Below are positions 1-12,626 of a stretch of DNA of 64,000 nt, one piece after another. The translations under genes were made by a program, and so were the position numbers. Origin of the DNA: Candidatus Altimarinota bacterium (lineage in GTDB: Bacteria; Patescibacteriota; Gracilibacteria; BD1-5; UBA6164); contig JAHDHC010000006.1 of assembly GCA_020631485.1 (NCBI GenBank), positions 1 through 64,000 on the forward strand. Direction: 5' to 3'. Within the stretch, counting starts at the first letter, position 1. Each line of letters begins with the position of its first letter. Under the pieces are notes generated by a model, which saw only the letters and a list, made by a program, of their open reading frames with translations, made no database searches and was not told the origin of the DNA.

Positions 1-466
1 AGCTATATCAACATGTAGCTTGGGGTTGGTATCATCCACTATTACTACTACTGCTACTTGATGGACTTGATTTACATGTACCAAAATAGAGAAAAGTCCC
101 TCCTTCTCTCTTGAGATGACATTCACTCAGATAAAGACGAACAGTTCATGTTTTCGACCTTCCGCACAATTTTTTGCCAACGACAGGACAGCTTGAGTAT
201 GAAGTATTATCTTGATATACTATAGGATGAGATGGCACATACACACTGTATTGATGTGTTTGTGCACACGCTCCATAATACTCAAATATAGCTCAAGCTT
301 TGCGGAGTTCACAAGCACTTTGATAGGTAGTAAGATATCAGTGACTATTTTCTCAACATACTTTTCTCGCTCATAAATTGTTACAAGTTGTTGCTGCATG
401 AAGACCTTCTCACACAAAGAAAAGGTAGATGAGAGCAAAAAATAAGATTTTAAAAAGAAATTTCAT
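1..466 (-). CDS. Secreted Cys-rich protein with two Kazal-like repeats (partial, runs off window)
   Basis: The start is at 466; the 3' end lies outside the window. With UGA as Gly the N-terminus is a signal peptide (MKFLFKILFFALIYLFF, ending near HAA about residue 25). Two Cys-rich repeats follow. Repeat 1 (about residues 28-67) has the Kazal signature VCG..., a TY about ten residues later, C-x-L-x-x-A and GAC at the end. Repeat 2 (about 93-131) has LCG, C-x-L and GTC in the same spacing. Then comes a Ser/Gly linker (SSPSSSSSNSGG) and a further Cys at the window edge. Kazal domains are usually protease inhibitors or follistatin-like extracellular modules. Here each repeat shows only four of the canonical six Cys, so 'Kazal-like' is the safe name. 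A target outside the cell is an inference. The gene is unrecognisable if UGA is read as stop. Confidence 0.62.
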
Positions 467-632
467 AAGTGTTTTACAGGAATATTAAAATGTAAATATT
501 GCCATTACAATAACCCTTATAATTATATTTTTATAATTGTCAATACTTTTCCATTTTTATTAATTGTAAAATAATATTTTATATATACTATTTTCCTCGA
601 TTAATATTTTTTGAGAAAAAACAAGCTCCTGC

Positions 633-2072
633 ATGTGATTTAAAAAGAAAAAACTTCAAAAACAAACAAAAAAGAAATGAACAAAAGCATTTTCTTATTT
701 TTTTGGATTCCTATGAATGATCCTCATATTTTTTGCAGGAGTTTCGAGTCTTGCCTATGTTTCTGATATAGATATAAGTGGTCTCAAGAAAATAGAAAAG
801 TTTTATAAGATTACAAATACAGTAAAACTTACAGAAGAAGAGGAAGTAGAGGTAGATGATCTCAAAAGAAAAGATAGTAATAAGATCAATATCCTTATTG
901 CTGGAAGATGATGAGGAAATCATGAAGCACCAGACCTCACTGATACTATTATGCTTCTGAGTATAAACACTGAAAAAAATACAGTCTCTATGCTCTCTAT
1001 ACCAAGAGATCTGTACGTAGAATATGGAGAAAATAGAAAAGGAAAAATCAATAGACTCTATGAAGACGCTTACTATGCGACTGATTCAGTAGTCTTGGCA
1101 ATGGAAGCACTCGAAGAAAAAGTAGAAGAGATCACAAACGAAAAGATCGATTATTTTGTAAATCTAGACTTTAAAGGTTTTATAAATCTTATAGATACTG
1201 TAGGGTGAATTGATGTAGAAATACCTGAGACACTCATAGACTATAGATATCCTGATGGTTATGAGTGATACACTACCTTTATACTCAGAAAAGGAAGCTG
1301 GAATCTCGATGGAGAAACAGCGTTAAAATATGCGAGAAGTAGACATTCAACAAGTGATTTTGACAGATCACTGAGACAACAGATTATTATAAAAGCACTT
1401 AAAGATAAAATGATAAGTCTTGACTATCTCATAAGTCCAACAAAGATATCTGCGCTTTACGAAACATTTCAAAAAGACATACAAACAGATATCCCTCTGA
1501 GAAAAATCATCCCACTTGCAGTCAAAGTGCAAGAAATACAAAAAGAAGACATCATCAGCTCAAATATAAACGATACTTGTTTCTTTTGACTCGATAAATG
1601 TGAAAAATGAGGATTCCTCTACTACCCGAGAAAAGACCTCTTTTGAGGAGTAAGTGTCTTACTTCCAGAATGATCTGACGAGCAGGAAATATCACAATAT
1701 GACGTGATACACGAGTACACTGATTACGTATTTAATCGTCAAGAAGTCCTAAGTGAGAAGGTCAAAATAAACATATTTAATACAACACAAGAAACAGGTC
1801 TCGCCTCAAAACTTGGCTTTGATCTCATACGATATGGCTTCAATATTCCAAGTATCTGAGGAATGTGAAATAGCGAAAATAAAACTTGAGCCAAATCTGT
1901 TATCTTATATAATAGGATATCAGAAGACAGTCCTACTCTTGTAGACCTACAAGAAAGAACAGGGCTTCCCATAAGACAAGTACCTTTCACTGAAATAAGC
2001 TCAGACAATGACGTAAGGATCGAAATAATACTTGCAAATGATTATATAAACACAACAAATGGTTGAATTTAA
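633..2072 (+). CDS. LytR-CpsA-Psr (LCP) family cell-wall transferase
   Basis: 479 aa. LCP enzymes transfer undecaprenyl-linked glycopolymers to peptidoglycan at the outer face of the membrane. The start at 633 gives a very basic N-terminus (KKKKLQKQTKKKG) and then one membrane segment (about residues 20-42); a later ATG at 717 would lose both. The LCP domain shows DLTDTIMLLSI, the SIPRDLYV motif, the GGIDVEIP motif and the basic YARSRHSTSDFDRSLRQQ motif with its conserved Arg residues. A LytR C-terminal domain follows (about 370-479; VKINIFNTTQETGLASKL). It overlaps the downstream PBP gene by 14 nt, so the two are translationally linked. Which polymer is attached cannot be told. Confidence 0.88.
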
Positions 2073-5000
2073 AAAAAGGGAAATAAAGGCAAAATCAGTC
2101 GAACCACTGAAATATAAAAGAAAATACGCAAAAAAATCAAAGAAAAAATGATGATTTTTCTTAAAGTCATTTTTATGGCTTGTCCTGCTCTGAACAATTT
2201 TTGTTATCATATGATCTTTCATACTTTATATTAAGTACATCAAGCCTCTGCCTCCTGTGGATCAACTAGAGACTATGGCTATACCAGAAGCATCGATTAT
2301 ATATGATAGTGAATGAAATGAACTCTATACCTTTTATGGGGAAGAAAAAAGAACCTATGTAGGATATGATCAGATTTCTCAAAATATGATCAATGCTATA
2401 GTTGCCTGAGAAGATCAAAACTTTTTTGAAAACAAATGAGTTGATTTTTATAGAATGTGATGAGCAATTTATCAATACATCACAGGACAAAATGATGAGA
2501 TCGAAGGAACTTCTACTATTTCACAACAACTCATCAGAAATACTCTCATCGGAAACGAAAGAAAAATAGAAAGAAAAATAAAAGAAATGTATCTTTCATA
2601 TAAGATGAACACAAAGCTCTCAAAAAAGAAAATTATGGAGCTCTATCTGAATAAAATTTCTTTTTGAAGTAATGCATATGGGATAGAACAAGCAGCAAAA
2701 ACATTTTATGGGAAAAAAGCAAGTGAGCTAAGTATTCTCGAGTCGAGTATGTTAGCGTCACTCCCAAAATGACCGACATATTTTTCTCCGTATAGAAACT
2801 ATGAAAGAACCGTATGATCAGCATATGCGTATTCAAACGAAAGTCCTGATGAAATCACAAATATACTCTCACCAAAAGATCGTGTTATATACAACGATCA
2901 ACTCACAAAAATAAAAGAACTTATAGAAGGATTTGAATGACAACGTATAAGTGAGAAACAACTTGCACTCTGTGGTATTAAAGAAGAAAACTATAAAAAG
3001 AAAGTAAACGTAGACAGTGATGGGTGTAGAGTACTCAAGTATTCTGATCTATTATGAGTACTCAATAATCTCATAGTACGTGGAGAAGAAGAAACAGTTG
3101 AATACCAAACTGGAAGAAAAGACTTTATCCTTTGAAGAATGCTTGAAGAAAATTTCATCAGTTTTGACGAATATAAGGAAGCACTTCTTTGAGCCTTTGG
3201 GTTTAAATTCACAGAATATAAAGAAAACATAAAATACCCACACTTTGTATTTTATGTAAAAGACTATCTTGTAGAAAAATATGGAGAAGAACTTATAGAA
3301 CAATGAGGTCTAAAGATATTTACCAGTCTTGAACCTACACTTCAAAACAAAGCCCAAGAAATCGTAAATGCACAAATACAGCAAAACACAGCAGTATATG
3401 GAGCAAAAAATGCAGCTCTAGTAACGATAGACAATAGAACAGGAAATATCGTAACGATGATTTGAGGTGGTGACTACTACGATACAGACAACAAGTGAAA
3501 CGTAAATGTTGTAACCTCTCCTCTCCAACCAGGATCATCATTTAAACCTTTTGTATATGCTCTTGCTATTGATAAAAATCCAATAGGAACAAAGACTCCA
3601 GTATATGATGTAGAGACAACTTTCCCAGGAAGCCCATCTTATACTCCATCAAATTTTGATGGAAAATTTAAAGGAAAAATGTCTCTGACAAGTGCCCTCA
3701 ACCAATCCAGAAATATACCAGCTATCAAGATGTACTACCTCGCATGAGGACAAGCAAGCATTGTAGATTTTGTAAATATTATATGAGGGAATTCTCTCAA
3801 AGCAGGACAATACGGACCTTCACTTGCGCTTTGAACCTGACTCATGACTCCTCTTGATATAGCAAAGTCATATACAACTTTTGCAAATATGTGATATAAA
3901 AAAGAGATAAGTCCTATTAAAAGGATCGAAGACTCACGCGGAAATACTGTGGAAGAAACCAACGCGCAAAAAAATCTCTGAGAACTTGTGATAGATGAAT
4001 CTCTCGCATACATCGTAAACTATATGCTCAGTGACTCAAGCGAAAGACCAGAGTACTGGAATAAATTTCTCGCACTTTCAGATAGAAAAGTAGCAGCAAA
4101 AACCTGAACTTCTACATTTCAATACAAAGAAAATGGAGAAGATGTAAAACTCCCAAGAAATCTCTGGACAGCTTGATATACTCCCCAATATACAACGGTT
4201 GTATGGGCATGAAATACCGATGGGAAACCTCTCTTTCAAAAGTGAAATGGTCTTGAGTGAGCAGGGCCGATTTGGAAAAAATTTATGGAATTTATCCATA
4301 TATGAGAAGAAGTCAAAAACTGGCAACAGCCAAGTTGAGTCAAACAAGCAAGTATATCAAATATATCCTGATTTCTCCCTGGAAAATCTACTCCTTCTTC
4401 ATTTGTACTCAGTTCACTCTTCAAGAATCTCCCCAATAAGTATGATAATAGCTTCACATCTGTTCAATATGATGCGCTCTGTAATTGAAGACTGAGTGAG
4501 ACTACACCAGAAGGAGCAATAAGAACATGAGTTTTTATTGCTCTTAATTCTTTAAAACCGAACCTTCCTGCATGGGAAAACCCTGTACAGATATGGGCGA
4601 AAAATTGATGAATTCGTTCTATTGCTGGGCAGTCTTGATGAAATATACTTTCAGCTGCTATCGGTGGACCATGTAAAGACAGAGAAACATATAGCGGAAG
4701 TAAAATAGAATTGTGAACAAACTTGAGAAATGGTGACACTGTTTCACCTGGAAATAACAGTATCGAAATATGATATAGAAATGAAAATCCAGTGAATAGA
4801 ATTGAGTTTTATGTATGAGGGACACTTGCTCAAAGTATCGATACATGAGGAAACACACAAGGGGTCGTACGTCCAAGTTTCTATGTACCTACGAATGCAA
4901 ATAGTATACAACTGCGTATCAAAGCTGTTGATTCTCTATTTTATGCTCAAGATAGAGCAGTTACTCTCAATATCGCAAAAGATACGACTCCTCCTCTCAT

Positions 5001-5571
5001 AAATCTCATAAATCCATCTTCCTGAAAGATAAGTATCTACGAGTGAGATACCTTTAATCTGAGAGCAAACATAGACGAGGTCAGTAACCTCAGAACTATC
5101 AATATATATCTCAATGGAAAAATTATTAGTGCTTGAACTACGGATAAAAATTTTGTGATGCCTATAAGTGGAGGTCTTCCTGCAGGAAATTATCCTTTAG
5201 TAATAGAAGCTATTGATCAGTCATTCAATAAAAATACACGTACTGTACAACTTACAATCCTGGAGTGAGGAAATTCAAACAATCAAAATCAAATCCTCAA
5301 TAACGATGAAGGATCTGAGACCACAGATCCACAAGATACTGATCAAAGCTTAACAGATCTCCTCCCTGATCCAGTTTCTGAAGAAACTAGTGATGAAACA
5401 AGTGAGTCTGCTTCAAGTGAAGAGACTACTCAAGTAAGCGAAGAAAATTCTTCAACAGAAGCTCCTGGGCAAGCTCCAGATCAATCTGAAACGAGCGAAG
5501 ATACATCTTTATGAGAATCTGGAACCACTGATACAGTTCTAGCACAAGATCTATCTTTAGAATCAGAATAA
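2059..5571 (+). CDS. Class A penicillin-binding protein (PBP1a-type) with long C-terminal extension
   Basis: 1170 aa, longer than the usual 750-850 aa. A bifunctional peptidoglycan glycosyltransferase and DD-transpeptidase. It has a basic cytoplasmic N-terminus, one membrane anchor (about 37-58), and a GT51 domain with EDQNFFENKGVD near residue 117 and GTSTISQQL after it. The transpeptidase has SxxK (GSSFKPF, about 493), SxN (QSRN, about 551) and KTG (KTGTS, about 681, Gly written as UGA). The region after about 780 carries Ig-like beta segments (DTTPPLINLINPSSGK) and ends in a Ser/Thr/Glu/Asp-rich disordered tail from about 1075. It starts inside the LCP gene and ends 2 nt before rsmE. Function is secure; the role of the extension is unknown. 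Confidence 0.93.
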
Positions 5572-5573
5572 CT

Positions 5574-6299
5574 ATGAAAGTGAAGCATAGATTTTATCTT
5601 GAAAATCAAGATTTCTGAGATACTCTCACAATACATGACAAAGAAATAGTTCATCAGTGTAACAAAGTCCTCAGATTAAAAAATGAGGACTTTGTTCGTG
5701 TATTTAACGGGATACAAAATTGTGATTATGTGTATCAGATACGATGACTTAGGAAAGACCTCATAGACTTACAGCTTATAGATTCTCAAGAAAAAAGTGT
5801 TATCCAAAATGACATCTATATCTACCAAGCCTTCCCAAATAAACTCTCAAAGTACGAATACCTCATACAAAAATGTAGTGAAGTGTGAGTAAAAAAAATA
5901 TGCTTTTTTCGCTCAAAATTTACACAAAAAACTCCGTTTCTCACAGAAAATAAAAAGGAGAGACTCCAAAAAATCGCAAAAGAAGCAGCAGAACAATCAG
6001 GGAGAAACACTGTAGTGAAACTAGAGTTTATAGACACTATACCTTTGTATAATATCTCCCAAGAAAACAGTTATTTTTTTCACACACAAAAAGATAATTG
6101 CCTTAAACTTCGTGACATAATTCAAGATAATCAAAGCGCATTTCATCTCATCATATGACCCGAGTGATGATTTGAAAAATCAGAAATAGATGATTTTCAA
6201 GAAGCTCAAATACAATGAGTACACCTCGGACAATATGTATTGAGGACAGAAACAGTCTGAGCAGTTGTTGCATTTTTTATTTTACAATCTTTTACTTAA
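5574..6299 (+). CDS. rsmE: 16S rRNA (uracil-1498-N3) methyltransferase RsmE
   Basis: 241 aa, the normal RsmE length. A SPOUT-class, SAM-dependent enzyme that methylates U1498 of 16S rRNA. The N-terminal PUA-like part (HRFYLENQDF ... VLRLKNED) is followed by the knotted SPOUT domain. Its SAM-binding signatures are IIGPEGGF near residue 195 and LGQYVLRTETVGAV at the end; both contain UGA-coded Gly. It begins 2 nt after the PBP stop and is followed after 1 nt by the next gene, so it belongs to the 633-9262 operon. No oddity. Confidence 0.93.
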
Positions 6300-6300
6300 C

Positions 6301-8922
6301 ATGATACAGATATTAAATCGTATTGGCTGGATAGTATCGATAGCATTGTGAATTGCGATTCTTTGAATATTTAATATATGAGAATCCTCTCTTATATGGT
6401 GAGCGTTACTTGGAGCAGTGATAAAATGACTTGTATTTTCACAAGATTATATACAAGAAAGAGTAGAACATTTTTCACGTGTACAAAAGCAAAGAGTACT
6501 TGGGAACTCTCATGAAATAGAAACTCTCACTTCAGAACATAAAACTGACGCTCACCTCCAAGATGAAAAACACTCAGAGGAACTCAGTAGTTCAGTAACT
6601 ATGTCAAAAAACACTCCAATTATACACGAAACAAAAGATATAAAGACAGATTCTCAACAAGAAGAACAAGAAGAAAATATCATACATGCTTTTTTTTCTG
6701 AAAACATCCTCGCAAAACTTTGAGGAATTTTTGTATTTTTATGAGTTATCTTTTTGCTAAGTCTTGTGTGGAATAATATTCCTGAGATTTTAAAACTTCT
6801 TATCTGATTTTTGATAGCATGACTGAGCTACTTCTCTTGAATGCTGATGTATAAAAAAGGCTCAGAAGATATCGCGCGTATACTCTTATGAATATGACTC
6901 CTTATAAACTATGCTGTGATCTTGGCTTGAAGGTATCTCCTATGAGATATAGATCCTTTTCTCTCGATAGGTATGAGTTTTTTCTTACTTATCCTTAATA
7001 CTCTTTTCGCAGTAGCTACAGCTCTTCACTATCGATCAGAACCTCTTCTTATCTTTGCTTTTTTATGTGCCTATCTCAACCCTTTTCTCGTGGGACTCAA
7101 AGAATCTGGACCTGAACTCCAAGTTTGATACGCACTTATTATCAGTTTAGGAGCTCTCTTAGTAGCAAAACTCCAGTCTATTTCATGGATCATTATTGCA
7201 TGCTTTGTTTTGGGAAATATTCTCATCTGATTTGCTCCAAATACAACTAGCGAAAGCTGGCAACTCTGATACACGATTAAATTCATAGCAAGTATATTTT
7301 TAAGTGGAGCTGTACTCTTTTCAGCTATAAAAATGAATGTGAAACAAAAGTACTATATAGAACTTCTTTTCTCACTGACTCTTTGTATAGTATGATTATT
7401 TTGAATCTACGCTCTAGCGTATAGGAGCTTGGATCCATTATATTTTTACATGGTTTGTTCGGCTGCTGCAATATTCATTGGATGATCATATTATCATATG
7501 AAAAGCTGGCCAGCTCTCTATACCATTGGGAGTATAGGAGGGATATTTATACTCTGAACTCAGATATCTTGGCACGAAATGAGTATGGAGTATATCTATA
7601 TACTTGTTTTGACCCTGTACCTTTTCACAAATATATGTGCAGGAGTACTTCTGAAACCAAAAAATCTCACTCAACTCAAACATCTCATCATTTGAAGTAT
7701 TTCAGCTATCAGTTTTATATGATATATAATCTATAGTCATGCAAATGTATTTGAGATAAGCTCTCAGATTGTATGATATACATATCTCCCTCTTGCTCTT
7801 GTTTATAGTCTGATTGCATATTTATACTATCGAAAATATATCCGTAGCACTGAGAAAGCATCGCAAGACATCAAAAAAAATATATTGTATAACTATGCAT
7901 GAATAGCCATTACGATTTTGAGTATCGCTATTGCACTGATATTTTGAAATATGGATTTTGTTGTATGACTTTTTTGGATGTTTGAGTCTGCAATACTTAT
8001 ATTTTTCTATAAAAAGATACGAGATATAAAAGTATTGATTGCGAGTCTCATACTTATGTTTCTCTGAGTTTGAGAGTGGTGCACATCAATCCTTGGTCTT
8101 GAAAGTATAATGTATTATACTATTCCAGCAATCCTCATGCTTATGATTCTTCTCTGGAATAGCCTAGAAATGAACAAAAGTCCAAATAGTGATTGTAGAG
8201 TAGTTCATGACCTCATACATATAATCTGAATAGCCTGAATATTTGTATGAATAGCTGTGAGCTTAGAATCTGATAAAGACCTCATACTTCTCCTCTCTAC
8301 ACTTCTCTTGTGTGTTTTGGCTTATTTTTATAAAAGATATGGATCTCTTCTACAAAAAAACTGGTGTAGTATCATTTTCGCTCTCCTATGACTCGTACAT
8401 ATATTTCTATTTTGAGATAAAATCTATAACTCTGTGAGTATTGATACTACTATTTTTCAGTATCTCATAACTCTGGCATATGCATTTTCATGATTTGTAT
8501 ATATATCTACTCTTCAATCATATCCAAAAGCAGTATTCTCTTCGAGACTTATATATAGTATCGCTCTCCCCTATCTCTTTATCATAACAAGTATGTATGT
8601 GTATCACCTATTTCAAAATACCTTTGCCATAACTCTCTACTGGGGAATTATAGCGTTTATACTTATGACTCGTTGAATCTCAAAAGATATAATACGATTT
8701 AGAACTCTTGGACTCTACCTCATAAGTCTTATAAGTATAAAAATATTTCTCATAGATATCACTACGTGAATCAATCAGGCAGTGATAAAGGTAATAGCCT
8801 TTATAGCAGTCTGAGTTATGCTTATAGTCATAGGAACTATGTATTCAAGGAAATATGGAAGCACTCTCAAATGAGAACTTGATATCACAAATATTATCTG
8901 ATCAAATGCATCTAATAAATAA
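6301..8922 (+). CDS. Large polytopic membrane protein, DUF2339-like
   Basis: 873 aa. The N-terminus has two membrane segments, then a hydrophilic stretch (about 60-140, rich in Glu, Ser, His), then more than twenty hydrophobic segments to near the C-terminus. The length, the hydrophilic N-terminal part and the pattern of short TM helices match the DUF2339 family of predicted membrane proteins, whose function is unknown. Many helices contain UGA-coded Gly. It lies 1 nt after rsmE and 4 nt before csaA, in the cell-wall operon, so a role in envelope transport or polymer handling is possible but only inferred. It could also belong to another large multi-spanning family; the topology is the firm part. 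Confidence 0.7.
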
Positions 8923-8926
8923 CCTT

Positions 8927-9262
8927 ATGAAAAATATAGACTTCCAAGACTTTCTCTCTGTAGAGCTTCGCTCTGGAACTATTATAGATGTCCAAGACTT
9001 CCCCGAAGCACGTAATCCTGCATACAGAATCTGGGTAGATTTTTGAAAAGAGTTTGGGATCAAAAAAACCAGTGCGCAAGTAACAAATTATAGTAAAGAA
9101 GAACTCCTAGGGAAACAAATCATCGGGGTCCTGAACTTCCCTCCCAAGCAAGTAGGCAAATTCATGAGTGAGTTTCTCCTCACAGCCTTTGTGGATGAAA
9201 AAGGAACAGCCATACTTGCTGTTCCAGACTCAAAGATTGATAATTGAGAGAAGTTAGTATAA
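8927..9262 (+). CDS. csaA: CsaA-type tRNA-binding (EMAP/Trbp111) protein
   Basis: 111 aa, the typical CsaA length. An OB-fold, usually dimeric, that binds tRNA or acts as an export-related chaperone in other bacteria. Diagnostic stretches are FLSVELRSGTIIDVQDFPEA, NPAYRIWVDFG, GIKKTSAQVT, LLGKQIIGVLNFPPKQVG and FMSEFLLTAFVDEKG. In-frame ATGs at 8855 and 8907 exist, but 8927 follows the upstream stop directly and gives the standard MKNIDFQDF start. Last gene of the operon; the next gene is convergent. Confidence 0.88.
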
Positions 9263-9332
9263 GAGATATGATAGAATTTTAAATACATCATATTATGATC
9301 TTTTGATTCTATAATCAAGATCAAGCATATAT

Positions 9333-9914
9333 CTACAGTCTAAAAAATCAGGCAATTTTTAAGAAGAAGCTGTCTATTTTATACATAAATTGAGATGCTT
9401 GATATCTATAGATAAGATATCCAGAACTTAGTCATACTGTCGCTCAGGCAAGTATGTCATAGGGCCAATGAACTCAGGCAATGACGCGTGAGAGATTCAT
9501 GATGAGACAAAATGGAAGATACATATAGGCAAGTCTTCTAAATCAAAAGAGATATAGTGCTGCGAGGAAGGCAAAACTGACTGTTGCGTGATCAGAAGGA
9601 AAACTTGCATCAGGGATATGATCCAGGATCAATTTTCCTGTCCCCTCTATCGCAGTCTCTGGTCTCTCGATAGTTGAAAACTGTTGAATAAAAAGGCTCA
9701 CACAGATTCAAAGAACTGTCGCATAAAAGATATGAAGCAAGACTTTCTTTCAGTCAGTATTTTTGTGGTAGGCATAAAAAAACCACATTGTGAGTAAAAA
9801 TACCGGAAGAAAAAAGATTGGTCCATCAGCCATAACTCTGACTATAGCTTCAATAAGTGGATAGTCTAAGAGACTATTGAGATATTGGAGGAGTTGTTTG
9901 TTGAGTTCTTGCAT
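9333..9914 (-). CDS. PAP2-family membrane phosphatase (undecaprenyl-diphosphatase-like)
   Basis: 193 aa. A membrane acid phosphatase of the PAP2 superfamily. Five to six hydrophobic segments are visible. The catalytic motifs are present: PSDHA (about residue 107) and SRVIAGVHWPYDILAGA (about 141-157), containing the catalytic His pair and Asp. The first motif (KxxxxxxRP) is represented by the nearby ERPETAIEG segment. The best-known bacterial relatives (BcrC/PgpB) recycle undecaprenyl pyrophosphate, which would fit the neighbouring PBP and LCP genes, but substrate specificity cannot be read from the sequence. It ends convergently with csaA. Confidence 0.85.
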
Positions 9915-9974
9915 GAAATTTTACTAATAAATATTGATCAAAGTATAAAGGTTTTAGAAGTTTTTTCAACGTTG

Positions 9975-10047
9975 AATCCCCCTCCTTCACTTCGTTAGAT
10001 TCCCACTTAATAAGAGGGATGTCGAACGCATGTGAGACAGGGGGATT
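9975..10047. repeat. G+C-rich palindromic repeat element, intergenic
   Basis: AATCCCCCT at the left end is mirrored by AGGGGGATT at the right end, with a 55-nt interior that also holds short inverted segments. Its composition contrasts with the AT-rich surroundings. It sits between the 5' end of the PAP2 gene and the 3' end of ftsZ and resembles the palindromes found inside genes elsewhere in the window. It might also act as the ftsZ terminator. Confidence 0.6.
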
Positions 10048-10061
10048 TTTAATAAAAAATA

Positions 10062-11252
10062 TTATTTTTTCTTTCTTAAAAACGCTGGTACATCGAGATC
10101 ATCTTCAACTGTTTCTACTTTTGGAGCTGGCTTAGAAGCACTTTGAGTTATACGTGAGTCGGATACAGCCTTTCTCCCAAATGGAGTATTAGATGAAGTA
10201 GTAGCAGGAGCTGCTTTTGCTCAGAAATCTTTATTTGTTGCTTCATCAAATCCAGTTGCTACTACTGTAATCTTTAGTTCTCCTGTATAATCTTCGTTTA
10301 CTGTTGTACCAAATATGATATTTGCATCTGTATCGATAGCTTCGGTAATGATCTTTGCAGCTTCATCAACCTCAAACATACTCATATCTGTTCCACCCGT
10401 TACGTTAAACAAGAGTCCTTTTGCTCCTGCAATTGAGAGTTCTAGAAGTGGACTATCAATTGCTGCTCTTGCAGCTTCAATAGCTCTATTTTCTCCACTT
10501 CCATATCCTATACCCATAAGGGCTGATCCTGCATTTTCCATAACAGACTTCACATCTGCAAAATCTACGTTTATGAGCCCTGATTGTGTTATAAGGTCTG
10601 ATATACCTTGCACTCACTCTCTGAGTACTTCGTCAACGATTGAAAACGCATCAAGAAGTGGGGTTTTTTTATCGATAATACTGAGTATCTTGTCGTTTGG
10701 AATGGTGATGAGCGTATCTACTTTGTCTCTCAGCGCTTCAAATCCTTCGAGTGATTTGAGTTGTCTTTTTTGTCCTTCAAAAGAAAATGGCTTAGTTACA
10801 ACTCATACTGTGAGCGCTCCAAGTTCTTTTGCGAGTTCAGCAACGACAGGAGCTGCACCAGTCCCTGTTCCTCATCCAAGACCACAGGTTATAAAAACCA
10901 TATCAGCTCATTCGATAAGCCCTTTTATCTCTTCACTTGATTCTTCAGCAGCTTTTTTCCCCATCTCTGGGTTAGATCCAGCACCAAGTCACCCTGTTGT
11001 GACCTTTCAAATGTTGAGTTTTTTACTCGCGAGAGAATTGTAAAGTGCTTGTGCATCAGTATTTATCGAGATGAATTCTACTCCATCAAGTCATACCTCG
11101 ATCATCCTATTTACTGCATTTTGTCATCCTCATCAAACTCAGATAACTTTTATCTTCGCTATTGGGGAAATACTTTCTGAAATCTTCACTTCTTGTGGAC
11201 CTGAAGCACTTTTTGAGTTTCAGAGTAATGTTCTTAGTTTATCATCTGCCAT
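10062..11252 (-). CDS. ftsZ: Cell-division tubulin FtsZ
   Basis: 396 aa, full length. A GTPase that polymerises into the Z-ring. GTP-binding motifs: VIGVGGGGQNAV near residue 36, the tubulin signature [12 protein letters not shown] near residue 116, the synergy-loop region [17 protein letters not shown], and [11 protein letters not shown]. Several signature glycines are UGA codons. The C-terminus after a Ser/Thr/Pro linker ends [13 protein letters not shown], a recognisable FtsA-binding C-terminal peptide. It lies 23 nt downstream of ftsA in the classic order and is probably co-transcribed from the promoter ahead of ftsA. Confidence 0.98.
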
Positions 11253-11275
11253 GTTTCTATTTTAATTGTTAAATA

Positions 11276-12517
11276 TTATTTTTTTATTTGTAGGTTTTTT
11301 AAAAATCTCAGTATTGATGAAAAAAATCATCATATACTAAAGTTCAGAGATTTTGATTCTCATACATACCTATTTGCAAGTATCATCGTTCACACAACAG
11401 ATGCAAACACTGAATCATTTACCGGCATGTCCGAAAACAAGTCTTTTTCTAGAGGAGTTCACATGATAGATGGAAGCCTCAAAGTCGACTTAGAAAGGTC
11501 CAGAAATCATCTCATTTTTACTACTCATCATACATATACAGCTCCCTCCGGAAGCATACCATCACGCCCTATGAACTTCAACTCTTTATTGATGAAAGAA
11601 AGAAGCTCTTCTATTCTCGCCGTTATTATTTGGGATAGGTAGAGTTTTGAGACCAGAGAGTCTTCTGATGAAGAAATTTTTGAAAGATCTATTTCTACAT
11701 CTCTGTAGTTTTCTTTTAACTCAAGTCCTATTTCTCAGTAGTTATTTTTCAACTGTTCAGCTACATCTATAGAAGTTCTGAGTCAGAGAGCAATATCACT
11801 TGTGATAGAATCTCATCCTATAGGAATAATTGATGCGTATTTGAGACTTCCCTCTTCATACACTGTAACACCTGTAGTCGAAGATCCTATATCTATACAT
11901 ACTACCCCAAGTTCTTTTTGTCTTTTCGTCAAAACTGATTCTGGGGATGAGATAAGTCCTGGATAAATATCGTACACCTCAATCCCAACATCTGCGATGG
12001 CTTTTTTGATATTGTTTAAGATATTCGAATTCATCGAAAATACATTTGCAGTCACTTCCATTTTTCTTGCAGCCATTCAGATTGGACTTTTTATCCCATG
12101 CTCGAGATCAACAACAAAACTGTCTGGGATAACTTTGAGGATCTCCTTATTTGGAAGATCTACTCCATTTTTTGCCATCTCAAGAACTCTATCTATATCT
12201 TCTTCTACAACTTCTGATCCAGATATTGCTACTACTCATTTTGACTGGATTACTTCCATAGACGAAGAATTCAGACAAATGTATACTCCAGCAATTTGTT
12301 CTCATGCCATTTTCTCAGCTTCTTCCAGAGACTTATCGAGCTCGTTTTTAAACTCTTCCATATCGAGGATATTTCACTTTCTGATAGATGTAGAATCTAC
12401 ATTTCATACTCACAAAATATGCAGATTTGAATCATTTTCTTCATCAAATTTCCCTATCACCGTTCTGATTTTCGAACTCCCTATGTCTATAGTAGCTATT
12501 AAGTTATCATATCACAT
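11276..12517 (-). CDS. ftsA: Cell-division actin FtsA
   Basis: 413 aa. An actin-fold ATPase that ties FtsZ to the membrane. Phosphate-1 motif IATIDIGSSKIRTVIG at the N-terminus, phosphate-2 motif VVCIDIGSSTTGVTVY near residue 208, SHS2/1C region in between, and the adenosine-motif Gly-rich segment late (AVYVGGVVKM). The C-terminus ends LRFLKNLQIKK, a plausible amphipathic membrane helix. The start is set at 12517. An in-frame ATG at 12583 would add 22 residues, but 12517 gives the usual distance to the first phosphate motif. Upstream of ftsZ, in one transcript. Confidence 0.95.
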
Positions 12518-12626
12518 GATTTTTAAAAGGTGCTTATTACGTACTAAAATGTTATACAACTCGTTTTCTTTTATGTAAGCCATCCTAAGGATTTTTTGCT
12601 TCATTTATGAGCAACGAACTCATACA

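Noticed and set aside
220-438. A 72-codon minus-strand ORF (MLSSTFSLCEKV...) in another frame, interrupted by TAG
   Set aside because: The overlapping frame read with UGA as Gly gives a signal peptide and two Cys-rich repeats over the whole stretch and no TAA/TAG, so the other frame is a shadow.
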